A stretch of 37,767 nucleotides of DNA from Rikenellaceae bacterium. Lineage in GTDB: Bacteria > Bacteroidota > Bacteroidia > Bacteroidales > UBA932. The notes under the pieces were generated by a model. That model was not told the DNA's origin. It worked only from the letters and a program-made list of their open reading frames with translations, and ran no database searches. The stretch covers positions 1-37,767 of the forward strand of contig JAAZIW010000005.1 in NCBI GenBank assembly GCA_012800665.1. Reading direction: 5' to 3'. Shown here one piece after another: positions 8,439 to 15,296 of this stretch. Numbering within the stretch: position 1 is the stretch's first letter; the number at the start of each line of letters is the position of its first letter. The position numbers and the translations under genes are program-made.

Positions 8439-10619
8439 ATGAAACGCATGATTTTTATTGCGACCCTGCTGCTTGGTGTTTCGGCAGCAGCGCAGAGCGT
8501 TTTGTCTACTGACAACACTTCTTTGGTAATAGATGCCTCTCAGGGTAAGTCCCCGAAAATCCTTTATTACGGAGCCAAACTTTCGGATGCAGATATTTCT
8601 TCGCTTATTTCGTCCGGTTTCGCATCAAAAGATGCCTATCCGACACACAACAAAAATTCTGATAATTTGGAAGCGTTGAGCGTACGGATGCCCGATGGAA
8701 ATCTCTCTGCTGAGCTTAATGTTGTTTCTGTAGATACCAAAACCTGGGAAGGCGGTAAAATTCTCAGCGTTTTATGCAAAGACCCCGTTTATCCGCTGGA
8801 AGTGCGGCTGATTTATAAAAGCTATGATAATGAGGATGTTATAAGCACTTGGACAGAGATAATCAATGGCAATAAGAGAAAGAGCATAGTCCTTACCCGC
8901 TTCGATTCCGGAAGTCTACCGATTCGTCGGGGAGACGTGTGGGTGAACAGTTTCGGCGGCTCATGGGCATCCGAAGCCACTCTGACTTGCCAGCCTTTGG
9001 GGCCAGGAGTACGCTCCATTTATAATAAGGACGGCATACGCAACTCTCAAACATCGCATGCCGAAGTAATGATTTCGTTAGATGGCAAACCTCGCGAGCT
9101 CAGCGGTCGCGTAATCGGTGCAGCTCTTTGCTATTCAGGTAATTATGAGCTGCGTTTCGAGACCGGAAATGATAGCTGTCATCGCTTTTACGCAGGTATA
9201 GATCCCTCTAACTCCAATTATACCCTTGCAGGGGGCGAGTGTTTTGTCACTCCTGAACTTGCGCTGAGTTTTTCCACTGAAGGCCTCAGTGGGGTAAGCC
9301 GCAACTTTCATAAATGGGGCAGAAAATATAAGCTCGCCCATGGCGGAAAAGTGAATGATATTCTGCTTAACAGCTGGGAGGGAGTTTATTTTAATATTGA
9401 TGAGCCTGAAATGCATCAGATGATGAAGGATATAGCGGATATGGGAGGAGAATTGTTTGTGATGGATGACGGCTGGTTCGGAGATAAATATCCCCGCCTT
9501 AACGACCATACCTCTCTTGGCGATTGGGTTGTAGACCGCAATAAACTTCCCGGAGGAGTAGAAGGGCTTGTAGAGGGGGCGGCAAAGAACGGTATTAAGT
9601 TCGGAATATGGATAGAGCCCGAAATGACGAACAGCCGCAGCGAACTTTTCGAAGCTCATCCCGATTGGATAATAAATGCACCTGACCGGGAGCTTGTTTA
9701 CGGGCGTGGGGGCACCCAGCTGGTGCTGGACCTCAGCAATCCTCAAGTGCAGGATTTCGTATTCGGAGTCTTTGACGACATTATGAGCGCATGGCCGCAA
9801 ATCGCTTATATAAAGTGGGATGCAAATATGCATGTGCCTTCTCAGGGTTCGAAATACCTGAAAAACCAGGAGCATCTATATATAGAATATCACAGAGGCT
9901 TGGCAAAAGTACTCGACCGTATCCGCGCAAAATATCCGGATGTAGCAATCCAGGCCTGCGCAAGCGGGGGAGGCCGCGTGAATTACGGAATTCTCCCATG
10001 GTTTGATGAGTTCTGGACTTCGGACAATACCGATGCACTTCAGCGCGTATTCATACAATGGAATACCTCTTATTTCTTTCCTGCTGAGGCAATGGGTGCG
10101 CATATCGGCTCTTCGCCCAATCATACTACGGGGCGGGTGATACCGCTTAAATTCCGTATAGATGTTGCAATGAGCGGCCGTCTGGGCTTGGAACTCCAGC
10201 CCTCTGCAATGAGCGTGAAGGAAAAGGATATGTGCCGCAAGGCAATAGCAGACTATAAGATGGTGCGCGATGTGGTCCAGCTCGGAGATCTCTACCGCAT
10301 AGTTTCCCCCTATGATGATAAGGGCGTGTCCACTAAATTATATGCCGCCCCCGATAAGGAGCGTGCCGTATATTTTTGGTACAAGACCGAATATTTCCGT
10401 GGTGATTATGCTCCCGTGGCGCTTCTCGCCGGTTTGGACCCCGAAAAGAATTATAGGATTCGCGAGCTCAACTTGGTTGGCCGCTCCCTGCCTTTCGATG
10501 GCAAGGTGTTCAGCGGCAAGTTCTTGATGGAGACCGGATTGAATATTCCGGATAGGAACTATGGAGGCGGCACACACCGCGATTTCGCTTCACACGTGCT
10601 CTATCTTGTAGCGGAGTAG
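8439..10619 (+). CDS. Secreted alpha-galactosidase, glycoside hydrolase family 36
   Basis: A 726-residue GH36 enzyme with an N-terminal signal peptide (MKRMIFIATLLLGVSAAAQ), so it is probably periplasmic. After a beta-rich N-terminal domain the barrel carries DDGWFG (about residue 343), WIEPEMTN, the nucleophile in YIKWDAN (Asp461), the ACASGGGR block, and the acid/base region TSDNTDA (528-533). GH36 members release alpha-1,6-linked galactose from melibiose, raffinose-family sugars or galactomannan. The gene starts one base after pepD, an odd pairing functionally. No SusC/SusD genes are nearby, so it is not in a standard polysaccharide-utilisation locus. Gene symbol left open because several names are in use. 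Confidence 0.93.
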   Translation: MKRMIFIATLLLGVSAAAQSVLSTDNTSLVIDASQGKSPKILYYGAKLSDADISSLISSGFASKDAYPTHNKNSDNLEALSVRMPDGNLSAELNVVSVDTKTWEGGKILSVLCKDPVYPLEVRLIYKSYDNEDVISTWTEIINGNKRKSIVLTRFDSGSLPIRRGDVWVNSFGGSWASEATLTCQPLGPGVRSIYNKDGIRNSQTSHAEVMISLDGKPRELSGRVIGAALCYSGNYELRFETGNDSCHRFYAGIDPSNSNYTLAGGECFVTPELALSFSTEGLSGVSRNFHKWGRKYKLAHGGKVNDILLNSWEGVYFNIDEPEMHQMMKDIADMGGELFVMDDGWFGDKYPRLNDHTSLGDWVVDRNKLPGGVEGLVEGAAKNGIKFGIWIEPEMTNSRSELFEAHPDWIINAPDRELVYGRGGTQLVLDLSNPQVQDFVFGVFDDIMSAWPQIAYIKWDANMHVPSQGSKYLKNQEHLYIEYHRGLAKVLDRIRAKYPDVAIQACASGGGRVNYGILPWFDEFWTSDNTDALQRVFIQWNTSYFFPAEAMGAHIGSSPNHTTGRVIPLKFRIDVAMSGRLGLELQPSAMSVKEKDMCRKAIADYKMVRDVVQLGDLYRIVSPYDDKGVSTKLYAAPDKERAVYFWYKTEYFRGDYAPVALLAGLDPEKNYRIRELNLVGRSLPFDGKVFSGKFLMETGLNIPDRNYGGGTHRDFASHVLYLVAE

Positions 10620-10661
10620 TGTTAGTATAGGCGACGGAGTTTACGATTCCGCGCTGTCCTG

Positions 10662-11171
10662 CTACCCTCCTCTCCCGTCCTGCCGTCCTTCTATCCCTCC
10701 ATGCCAAAAGCGCTCGGTAATATCTATTGCCGAGCCTTTTCCTTTTCCGCGCTCGAGGAGGTACATTCGCTGATTGGTGGTCGGCTTGTTAAGAGGGCCT
10801 AACTCGGCTTTGTAGGGACCTGTTTTTACATAATCGAAATAGTCCCATACGCGCTCGTCAGTGTGGTGGAGACCCGAATACAGTGCGACCTCGATTGATG
10901 GATATTTCTTGTTGATATGTTTTACAAGCTTCAGCAAAGCATCCACATCTTTTCCCTCTCCCAAGAAAAGGAAGCAATTCACCCCGAAGTTGTCGCCAAA
11001 CAAGGCATCTATCTTGGCAGGGGTAAGTTCTTCGCCCAAGTCATCCCGTAAATGGGGGGAGTGGCAATCCTCGCAATGACCCTGGCAGTTGGTGATTTCC
11101 ACAGCCAGGGTAACTTTATCGGGGATTTCTTCGAGAACCACCGTAGCAGTCTCTGGAAGATATTTTATCAC
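10662..11171 (-). CDS. nrdG: Anaerobic ribonucleotide reductase activating protein (radical SAM)
   Basis: A 169-residue NrdG. The radical-SAM cysteines are in NCQGHCEDCHSPHL (CxxxCxxC), followed by LRDDLGEELT as in Bacteroides NrdG proteins. NrdG uses a 4Fe-4S cluster and S-adenosylmethionine to generate the glycyl radical of NrdD. It starts three bases after the nrdD stop codon, giving the usual nrdD-nrdG operon. The last dozen residues (ITERFWHGGIEGRQDGRGG) run past the usual family end and are probably an unimportant extension into the spacer. It converges with the alpha-galactosidase gene 42 nt away; I saw no convincing terminator between them. Confidence 0.92.
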   Translation of the reverse strand: MIKYLPETATVVLEEIPDKVTLAVEITNCQGHCEDCHSPHLRDDLGEELTPAKIDALFGDNFGVNCFLFLGEGKDVDALLKLVKHINKKYPSIEVALYSGLHHTDERVWDYFDYVKTGPYKAELGPLNKPTTNQRMYLLERGKGKGSAIDITERFWHGGIEGRQDGRGG

Positions 11172-11174
11172 GGT

Positions 11175-13385
11175 TTATGCCTGCAGTTTGGCGTTTTGCG
11201 GTTTTTTATCATAGAAACGATGAATGGCTTCGTCCTGGCGGATTTCCGCGAATGAAGATATACGCTTCAGATAGCCGATTACACGTGTAAGATGGTCTAT
11301 ATTCCTGCTGTCGCATTTCGGGCAGATATTGAGAGTGTCCTTGCTGATGTACCCGCATTGATTGCAAATCGTATTGCGGCAGTTGAAAGTGAAATAGTTG
11401 GTCCCGTAATGGGCTGCCACATTGAGCAGCTGCCTGTATTGCTCTTTGGTGAGATGTTCCTGAATGTTCATGTGCAGGGCGCTGCCCCCATCCAAATACT
11501 TAACATAGTCTTCGCCATGCAGTTTGAACTTGTCTATCATGCTGAGCGAGGTGTCCTCGGGATTATAAAAGTAGCTGCTGTACAAAACATGATGGGGCGA
11601 CACATAGTAACCATCCTTTTGATCCCATTTATAGTTCTTGCCGGCAAGGTTTTCCGCAGGCACGAACTCGGTATTGAACATGGTTTCCTTGGTCTTGTCT
11701 TTGCGGTTGCAGATATTAATGGTTTCGAGCAGCATATTCACAAACTCGTTGTAGTCGGGGTTTGGTGAAACCTTGAGGCCTAAAAATTCTGCAGCTTCCG
11801 TCATTCCGTTTATGCCTACAGTCAGGTATTGACGCCTCATATCTATGAAGCCGGCATTGTAAACATCCAGCATGTCCGCTTTTAGAAAATCCTTAATGAT
11901 TTCATTGAAGGCTGTCTGGTATTTGTGCACCCGCTCGGTTTGTATGGTTACCGCCTCGCGGATGTAATTGTAGAGTTCCTCCTTGTGATATACTTCGGGA
12001 CTGATGGGTACGCCCATTTTAATATCAATACCCATTTTTTCGCGGAAATACTTGCGTGCGGCATCCTGAATAAGCCTGTTCAGGTTTATTGTCATTACGC
12101 TTTTGCTGCCGGTGGATACCGAAGCGGTGCCCATGGAGTATTGGTGCGTGGTATGATTATGGTCCTCGTCAATCTCCTCGAGGTCATTAAGGGAATTGCG
12201 CAGACGGCAGCAGCTGGAAAGGCTGTCGGGGCTGTTGCTTATGTAGCAGAAGAAACTATGGCCTTTACTCCACATTTCAGCCGTAAAGTCGGCGTATTCT
12301 TTATCCGCATAGTCGTTGCCTCCATCGGTGAGAAGCGCCATTGTTTCCACAGGGAAAGTAAGGACGTAGCGGTTGCGCTCTTCATTGAACCAGCGCATGA
12401 AGTGTTTTTGCAGCCAGGAAAGGGTTTCCCATTGGGGAGCAGTGCCGTCGGGGAAGCGGAAGTCGGAAAAAACTCCTTCAAAATAGGGTTTGTCGAAGTA
12501 GCTTATATTCCAGAAGACTGTTTGGTAGCCGCGGTTTCCTGCAGGCATATTCATGGAGTGCACCACCTGCTGGAAGCAGTTGTCGATTACTTTTGTGAGA
12601 GTGCGTGCCTTGCGGTTGTTTTCCACCACCTCATCAAGACGGGATAGATAGTCATCGCCATAGTCTCTGCGTATGAAGTAGTCCATATACATCAGGAACT
12701 CCGGAGTGGCCACGGCACCCATGAATTGGCTGGATATGCTGTACACCAAATTGATGAATTCTCCGCAGAAGCTCTTGAGGTCGGTGGGGGCGATGGATAC
12801 GCCGCCAAGTTCAGTAAGACCGCTCACGAGGAAGGGATACATGGTGATGGCTACACAATATGGATAGCCAGGCGTACCGCTTTCATCGTGCTTGTAAAGG
12901 ACATGGCTTTCCAAGTCTTTTATATATTGGGATGCAAGATCCTTTCCATACATAGACCGGATTTTGTCCTGCATAATGTAGCGGTTCTGCTTTATATTGT
13001 TCTCCTTATATAATTCCTGGCCGAGAGTTACGATGTTTTTGCGCGTAACATTGGCGTTTGCATCAAACTTGCTGCCGGTGGCGGCATTTGAGGCTTTGAT
13101 ATAATCCTGTATAAAGTCTCTTTTTTTGCGGATGTCCTTGCCGGCATCGAATTTTTGGATATATTCGAGTGCGGCTGTTTTGTTTATGCTCATGAGAGAT
13201 TCCACCACTTGACGGCGAATCTCCTGACTGGACATTTTGTCATAGATGTAGAGGTTGTCGGTTATAGACACAAGCACTTCTTCGGGGCATACCTGTCCTG
13301 TGGACTCATAGGTCTGGCGTATTCCTCTTTTTAACTTTTCGAGATCGAACTCCTCAATGGTTCTGTTGGTTTTTCTAACATCCAT
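11175..13385 (-). CDS. nrdD: Anaerobic (class III) ribonucleoside-triphosphate reductase
   Basis: A 736-residue NrdD. The N-terminal ATP-cone (residues 1 to about 90, starting VRKTNRTIEEFDLEKLKRGI) mediates allosteric control by ATP/dATP. The C-terminus has a zinc ribbon, CNQCG and CPKC, followed by the glycyl radical loop RVIGYL with Gly704. The enzyme makes deoxynucleotides from NTPs under anoxic conditions. It leads the nrdD-nrdG operon. The ATG at 13385 places the ATP-cone at the correct distance and is preceded by a leader with a hairpin and U-run described separately. No aerobic reductase is in the window. Confidence 0.95.
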   Translation of the reverse strand: MDVRKTNRTIEEFDLEKLKRGIRQTYESTGQVCPEEVLVSITDNLYIYDKMSSQEIRRQVVESLMSINKTAALEYIQKFDAGKDIRKKRDFIQDYIKASNAATGSKFDANANVTRKNIVTLGQELYKENNIKQNRYIMQDKIRSMYGKDLASQYIKDLESHVLYKHDESGTPGYPYCVAITMYPFLVSGLTELGGVSIAPTDLKSFCGEFINLVYSISSQFMGAVATPEFLMYMDYFIRRDYGDDYLSRLDEVVENNRKARTLTKVIDNCFQQVVHSMNMPAGNRGYQTVFWNISYFDKPYFEGVFSDFRFPDGTAPQWETLSWLQKHFMRWFNEERNRYVLTFPVETMALLTDGGNDYADKEYADFTAEMWSKGHSFFCYISNSPDSLSSCCRLRNSLNDLEEIDEDHNHTTHQYSMGTASVSTGSKSVMTINLNRLIQDAARKYFREKMGIDIKMGVPISPEVYHKEELYNYIREAVTIQTERVHKYQTAFNEIIKDFLKADMLDVYNAGFIDMRRQYLTVGINGMTEAAEFLGLKVSPNPDYNEFVNMLLETINICNRKDKTKETMFNTEFVPAENLAGKNYKWDQKDGYYVSPHHVLYSSYFYNPEDTSLSMIDKFKLHGEDYVKYLDGGSALHMNIQEHLTKEQYRQLLNVAAHYGTNYFTFNCRNTICNQCGYISKDTLNICPKCDSRNIDHLTRVIGYLKRISSFAEIRQDEAIHRFYDKKPQNAKLQA

Positions 13386-13437
13386 ATTATCAAGAACTTA
13401 CAATGTTTTGAATTAGTTTAGGCAAGGAATTGGGGGT

Positions 13438-13467
13438 AAAAAATTTCAGACTGTCGGGGACAATCTG
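13438..13467 (-). terminator. Terminator-like hairpin in the nrdD leader (possible attenuator)
   Basis: On the minus strand nine bases (CAGATTGTC) pair with GACAGTCTG around a CCC loop, with one G-U pair, and are followed by AAATTTTTT. It ends 52 nt before the nrdD start codon and lies downstream of the predicted nrdD promoter, so it could stop transcription inside the leader. It may equally be the end of an upstream repeat element. Confidence 0.5.
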
Positions 13468-13506
13468 TCTTACTTCCGTCTAGCTTTAGTTTAATTCCTT
13501 CGCAGA

Positions 13507-13514
13507 CAAAGTTA
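13507..13514 (-). promoter_or_regulatory. Predicted -7 box of nrdD
   Basis: The minus strand reads TAACTTTG, a match to TAnnTTTG, about 120 nt before the nrdD ATG. Transcription would start near 13500, directly at the base of an eight-base sequence that can pair with one 60 nt further down. No clear -33 element was found. Confidence 0.4.
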
Positions 13515-13875
13515 ACCAATAGCTTATTAAATGTCCACCCTAAAATTGAAAAGTTATGAACACGAAACTAACAACATAGTTGCCTGTCTCGGCAGGACTG
13601 CCGTCCGCTCTTCCAATACCCGTCCCGGGGTTGACAGGCTACCTACATCCGCAATCTGCGAATCCGAGCGTAAAATGTAAAGTGCTGAAAATCAGGCAGA
13701 TCATTAAACAAGACCAAGCAAATTTCATACTCTTCTTTAAGGATTTCGATGATAACCAGCGAGTTACATTTTACGCTCGCTTTGCGGCTGTGCCACACAT
13801 CCGCAGTTGACATTATATATTCGCCTTTTTCTGTACTATCTGTTATATTTTACGCTCCGAGCCGAGCAGGCCTTA

Positions 13876-13920
13876 GGCAAAAAGAATGACCGGTCAGTCT
13901 TGGACTAATCGGTCATACTC
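13876..13920 (-). terminator. Rho-independent terminator of the rpsF-rpsR-rplI operon
   Basis: ATGACCG (13886-13892) pairs with CGGTCAT (13910-13916), with an inner AGTC/GACT stem. On the minus strand the stem is followed by TCTTTTTG. It lies 27 nt after the rplI stop codon and is the expected end of the ribosomal operon. An A/T-rich flank on both sides might let it work weakly in the other direction too. Confidence 0.8.
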
Positions 13921-13942
13921 TTTAAATATTTATAAAGGAAAT

Positions 13943-14479
13943 TTATTCGGCTGCTTCTACATTTTCGGTTTCAGCTGCGGCTTCTGCCTTTTCTTCAGCT
14001 GCGGTTTCAGCTTTGGCATCAGCTTTTTTGCCTTCCGCCTTTTCCGCATCCACCAATATCTTCACATCGGCAACGACTGCTTTGTAAACCTTTACAGTGC
14101 CTTCGAATTCGCCGGCTTCCTTGATTTCGGGAACGCTGATAGTCTTCTTGTCCACATTGATGCCGAGAGCAGCAAGAGCATCAGCCACCATAGCGGCCGT
14201 AACGGCTCCATAGAGCTTTCCGCTTTCGGATACCTTAACGGTGAGTTTAACGGGCAGGGACTCAATCTGCTTCTTAACGGCCTCTGCATCGGCAACAATC
14301 TTGGCCTCCTTGTGTGCGCGCTGACGGATTGTCTCCTCATACTGCTTGAGAGCGCCTTTTGTAGCTACGGATGCAAAGCCCTGAGGCACAAGGTAATTGA
14401 GTGCATATCCGCTCTTAACTTCTACGACCTCCCCGGCCTCGCCGAGATTCTGTACGTCTTTTTTAAGGATGATTTTCAT
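13943..14479 (-). CDS. rplI: 50S ribosomal protein L9
   Basis: A 178-residue L9. The N-terminal domain is canonical (MKIILKKDVQNLGEAGEVVEV, then GYALNYLVPQGFA), followed by the long linking helix and the C-terminal domain. About 30 extra residues at the end form an Ala/Glu/Lys-rich acidic tail not needed for the fold; such tails occur in Bacteroidota L9 proteins. L9 binds 23S rRNA at the base of the L1 stalk. It is the last gene of rpsF-rpsR-rplI, nine bases after rpsR, and a clear terminator follows. Confidence 0.97.
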   Translation of the reverse strand: MKIILKKDVQNLGEAGEVVEVKSGYALNYLVPQGFASVATKGALKQYEETIRQRAHKEAKIVADAEAVKKQIESLPVKLTVKVSESGKLYGAVTAAMVADALAALGINVDKKTISVPEIKEAGEFEGTVKVYKAVVADVKILVDAEKAEGKKADAKAETAAEEKAEAAAETENVEAAE

Positions 14480-14488
14480 GGCCGCAGA

Positions 14489-14761
14489 TTATTTAAGAAG
14501 GTCAGTTACATAAGGAAGAAGAGCGAGGCTGCGGGCGCGCTTGATGGCGGTGGCAACCTTACGCTGGAACTTAAGAGAGGTTCCTGTTATCCTTCTGGGG
14601 AGAATTTTTCCCTGTTCGTTGAGGAACTTCTTGAGGAATTCAGGGTCTTTATAGTCTACATACTTTATACCGGCCTTTTTAAAGCGGCAGTATTTCTTTT
14701 TGTTGACCACCAAGGTAGGCGGATTCAGATAGCGAACTTCGCTTTTTTTACCGTTTGCCAT
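14489..14761 (-). CDS. rpsR: 30S ribosomal protein S18
   Basis: A 90-residue S18 with the family core: KKKYCRFKKAGIKYVDYKDP, then FLNEQGKILPRRITGTSLKFQRK and the basic helix AIKRARSLALLPY. S18 forms a heterodimer with S6 on the platform of the 30S subunit. The gene lies between rpsF (three bases upstream) and rplI (nine bases downstream), the normal order in Bacteroidota, where no ssb gene interrupts the operon. Confidence 0.97.
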   Translation of the reverse strand: MANGKKSEVRYLNPPTLVVNKKKYCRFKKAGIKYVDYKDPEFLKKFLNEQGKILPRRITGTSLKFQRKVATAIKRARSLALLPYVTDLLK

Positions 14762-14764
14762 AAT

Positions 14765-15208
14765 TTAATCCTCCTTGTTATCCTCTATAGGTTCAACATC
14801 ATACTCGTCCGGAAGCTCTACATCATCATCATCAAGATCTTCTTTTACCTTTTTGCTTACAGGAGCCGCCTTTGGCTTTGACCGCATTTCGCGGCGGCGC
14901 TCGGCATAGGCAATGGCATCTTTGTCAAGAGCTACAGTGAGGAAGCGGATAATGCGCTCGTCGCGCTTATATTGTACTTCCAAAGTGTTTACGAAATCGG
15001 GCTCGGCCTTGAATTCGATGAGGTAATAGAACCCTGAGGTTTTGTGTTGGATTGGATACGCGAGCTGCTTCAGCCCCCAATCCTCTTCGTGCACTATCTC
15101 GCCGCCATTCGAGCGGATGAGTTCAGTGTACTTTTGAACCGCTTCCTTCATCTGCGCATCAGACAAAACGGGAGTTGCAATGAAAACGGTTTCGTACTGT
15201 TTTAACAT
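14765..15208 (-). CDS. rpsF: 30S ribosomal protein S6
   Basis: A 147-residue S6. The ferredoxin-like core is present (LKQYETVFIATPVLSDAQMK, YPIQHKTSGFYYLIEF, RDERIIRFLTV), followed by an acidic tail of about 35 residues rich in Asp and Glu. S6 pairs with S18 in the small subunit; in Escherichia coli similar acidic tails are extended by RimK, though I cannot say whether that occurs here. It is the first gene of its operon. A full TTTG-20-TAnnTTTG promoter lies 57-88 nt upstream and the leader can form a hairpin, so autoregulation by S6:S18 is conceivable. Confidence 0.96.
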   Translation of the reverse strand: MLKQYETVFIATPVLSDAQMKEAVQKYTELIRSNGGEIVHEEDWGLKQLAYPIQHKTSGFYYLIEFKAEPDFVNTLEVQYKRDERIIRFLTVALDKDAIAYAERRREMRSKPKAAPVSKKVKEDLDDDDVELPDEYDVEPIEDNKED

Positions 15209-15234
15209 ACTGATAATTAATTAATTGATAATAA

Positions 15235-15264
15235 ACAGCCCGTTAGGGCTTTACTAAAGGGCTG
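15235..15264 (-). promoter_or_regulatory. Hairpin at the start of the rpsF leader
   Basis: On the minus strand CAGCCC can pair with GGGCTG across 17 bases, or alternatively AGCCC with GGGCT around TAAC. It lies directly after the predicted rpsF promoter, so the mRNA would begin with it. Autoregulation of rpsF leaders by S6:S18 is known in several bacteria; this could be the equivalent site, or simply a residual weak terminator for the upstream ligase gene. Confidence 0.4.
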
Positions 15265-15296
15265 CAAATGTACTTTATTTTTCGCTTTTCTGCAAA
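15265..15296 (-). promoter_or_regulatory. Promoter of the rpsF-rpsR-rplI operon
   Basis: On the minus strand TTTG (15296-15293) is followed after exactly 20 bases by TACATTTG (15272-15265). This is a textbook Bacteroidota sigma-ABfr promoter (TTTG-N19-21-TAnnTTTG). It overlaps the last codons of the upstream acyl-CoA ligase gene. Confidence 0.8.

Larger units (their letters stand above)
13424..13880. repeat. Intergenic block of inverted and direct repeats, possible small mobile or dispersed element
   Basis: This gene-free stretch holds a 16-base inverted repeat, CGAGCGTAAAATGTAA at 13665-13680 and its exact complement at 13764-13779, with an 83-nt centre; a third, diverged copy in the right-arm orientation lies at 13842-13857. 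GCCTGTC (13582-13588) and GACAGGC (13633-13639) enclose a GC-rich foldable segment with further small stems. TTAGGCAA occurs at both edges (13418-13425 and 13873-13880) and could be a target duplication, although an 8-mer repeat over this span is not rare by chance. The centre is open on both strands: 13643-13813 minus (56 codons, ATG) and 13580-13810 plus (76 codons, TTG). I do not call either a gene. No transposase is present. Confidence 0.5.

Noticed and set aside
8439..10619. Polysaccharide-utilisation locus around the GH36 enzyme
   Set aside because: There are no SusC/SusD-like, regulator or further glycosidase genes beside it.
13441..13640. Cobalamin riboswitch upstream of nrdD
   Set aside because: A GCAGTCCTGCCGAGACAGGC stretch recalled the B12 box, but the GGTGAAAATCC and GCCACTG core segments are absent and the spacing is wrong.
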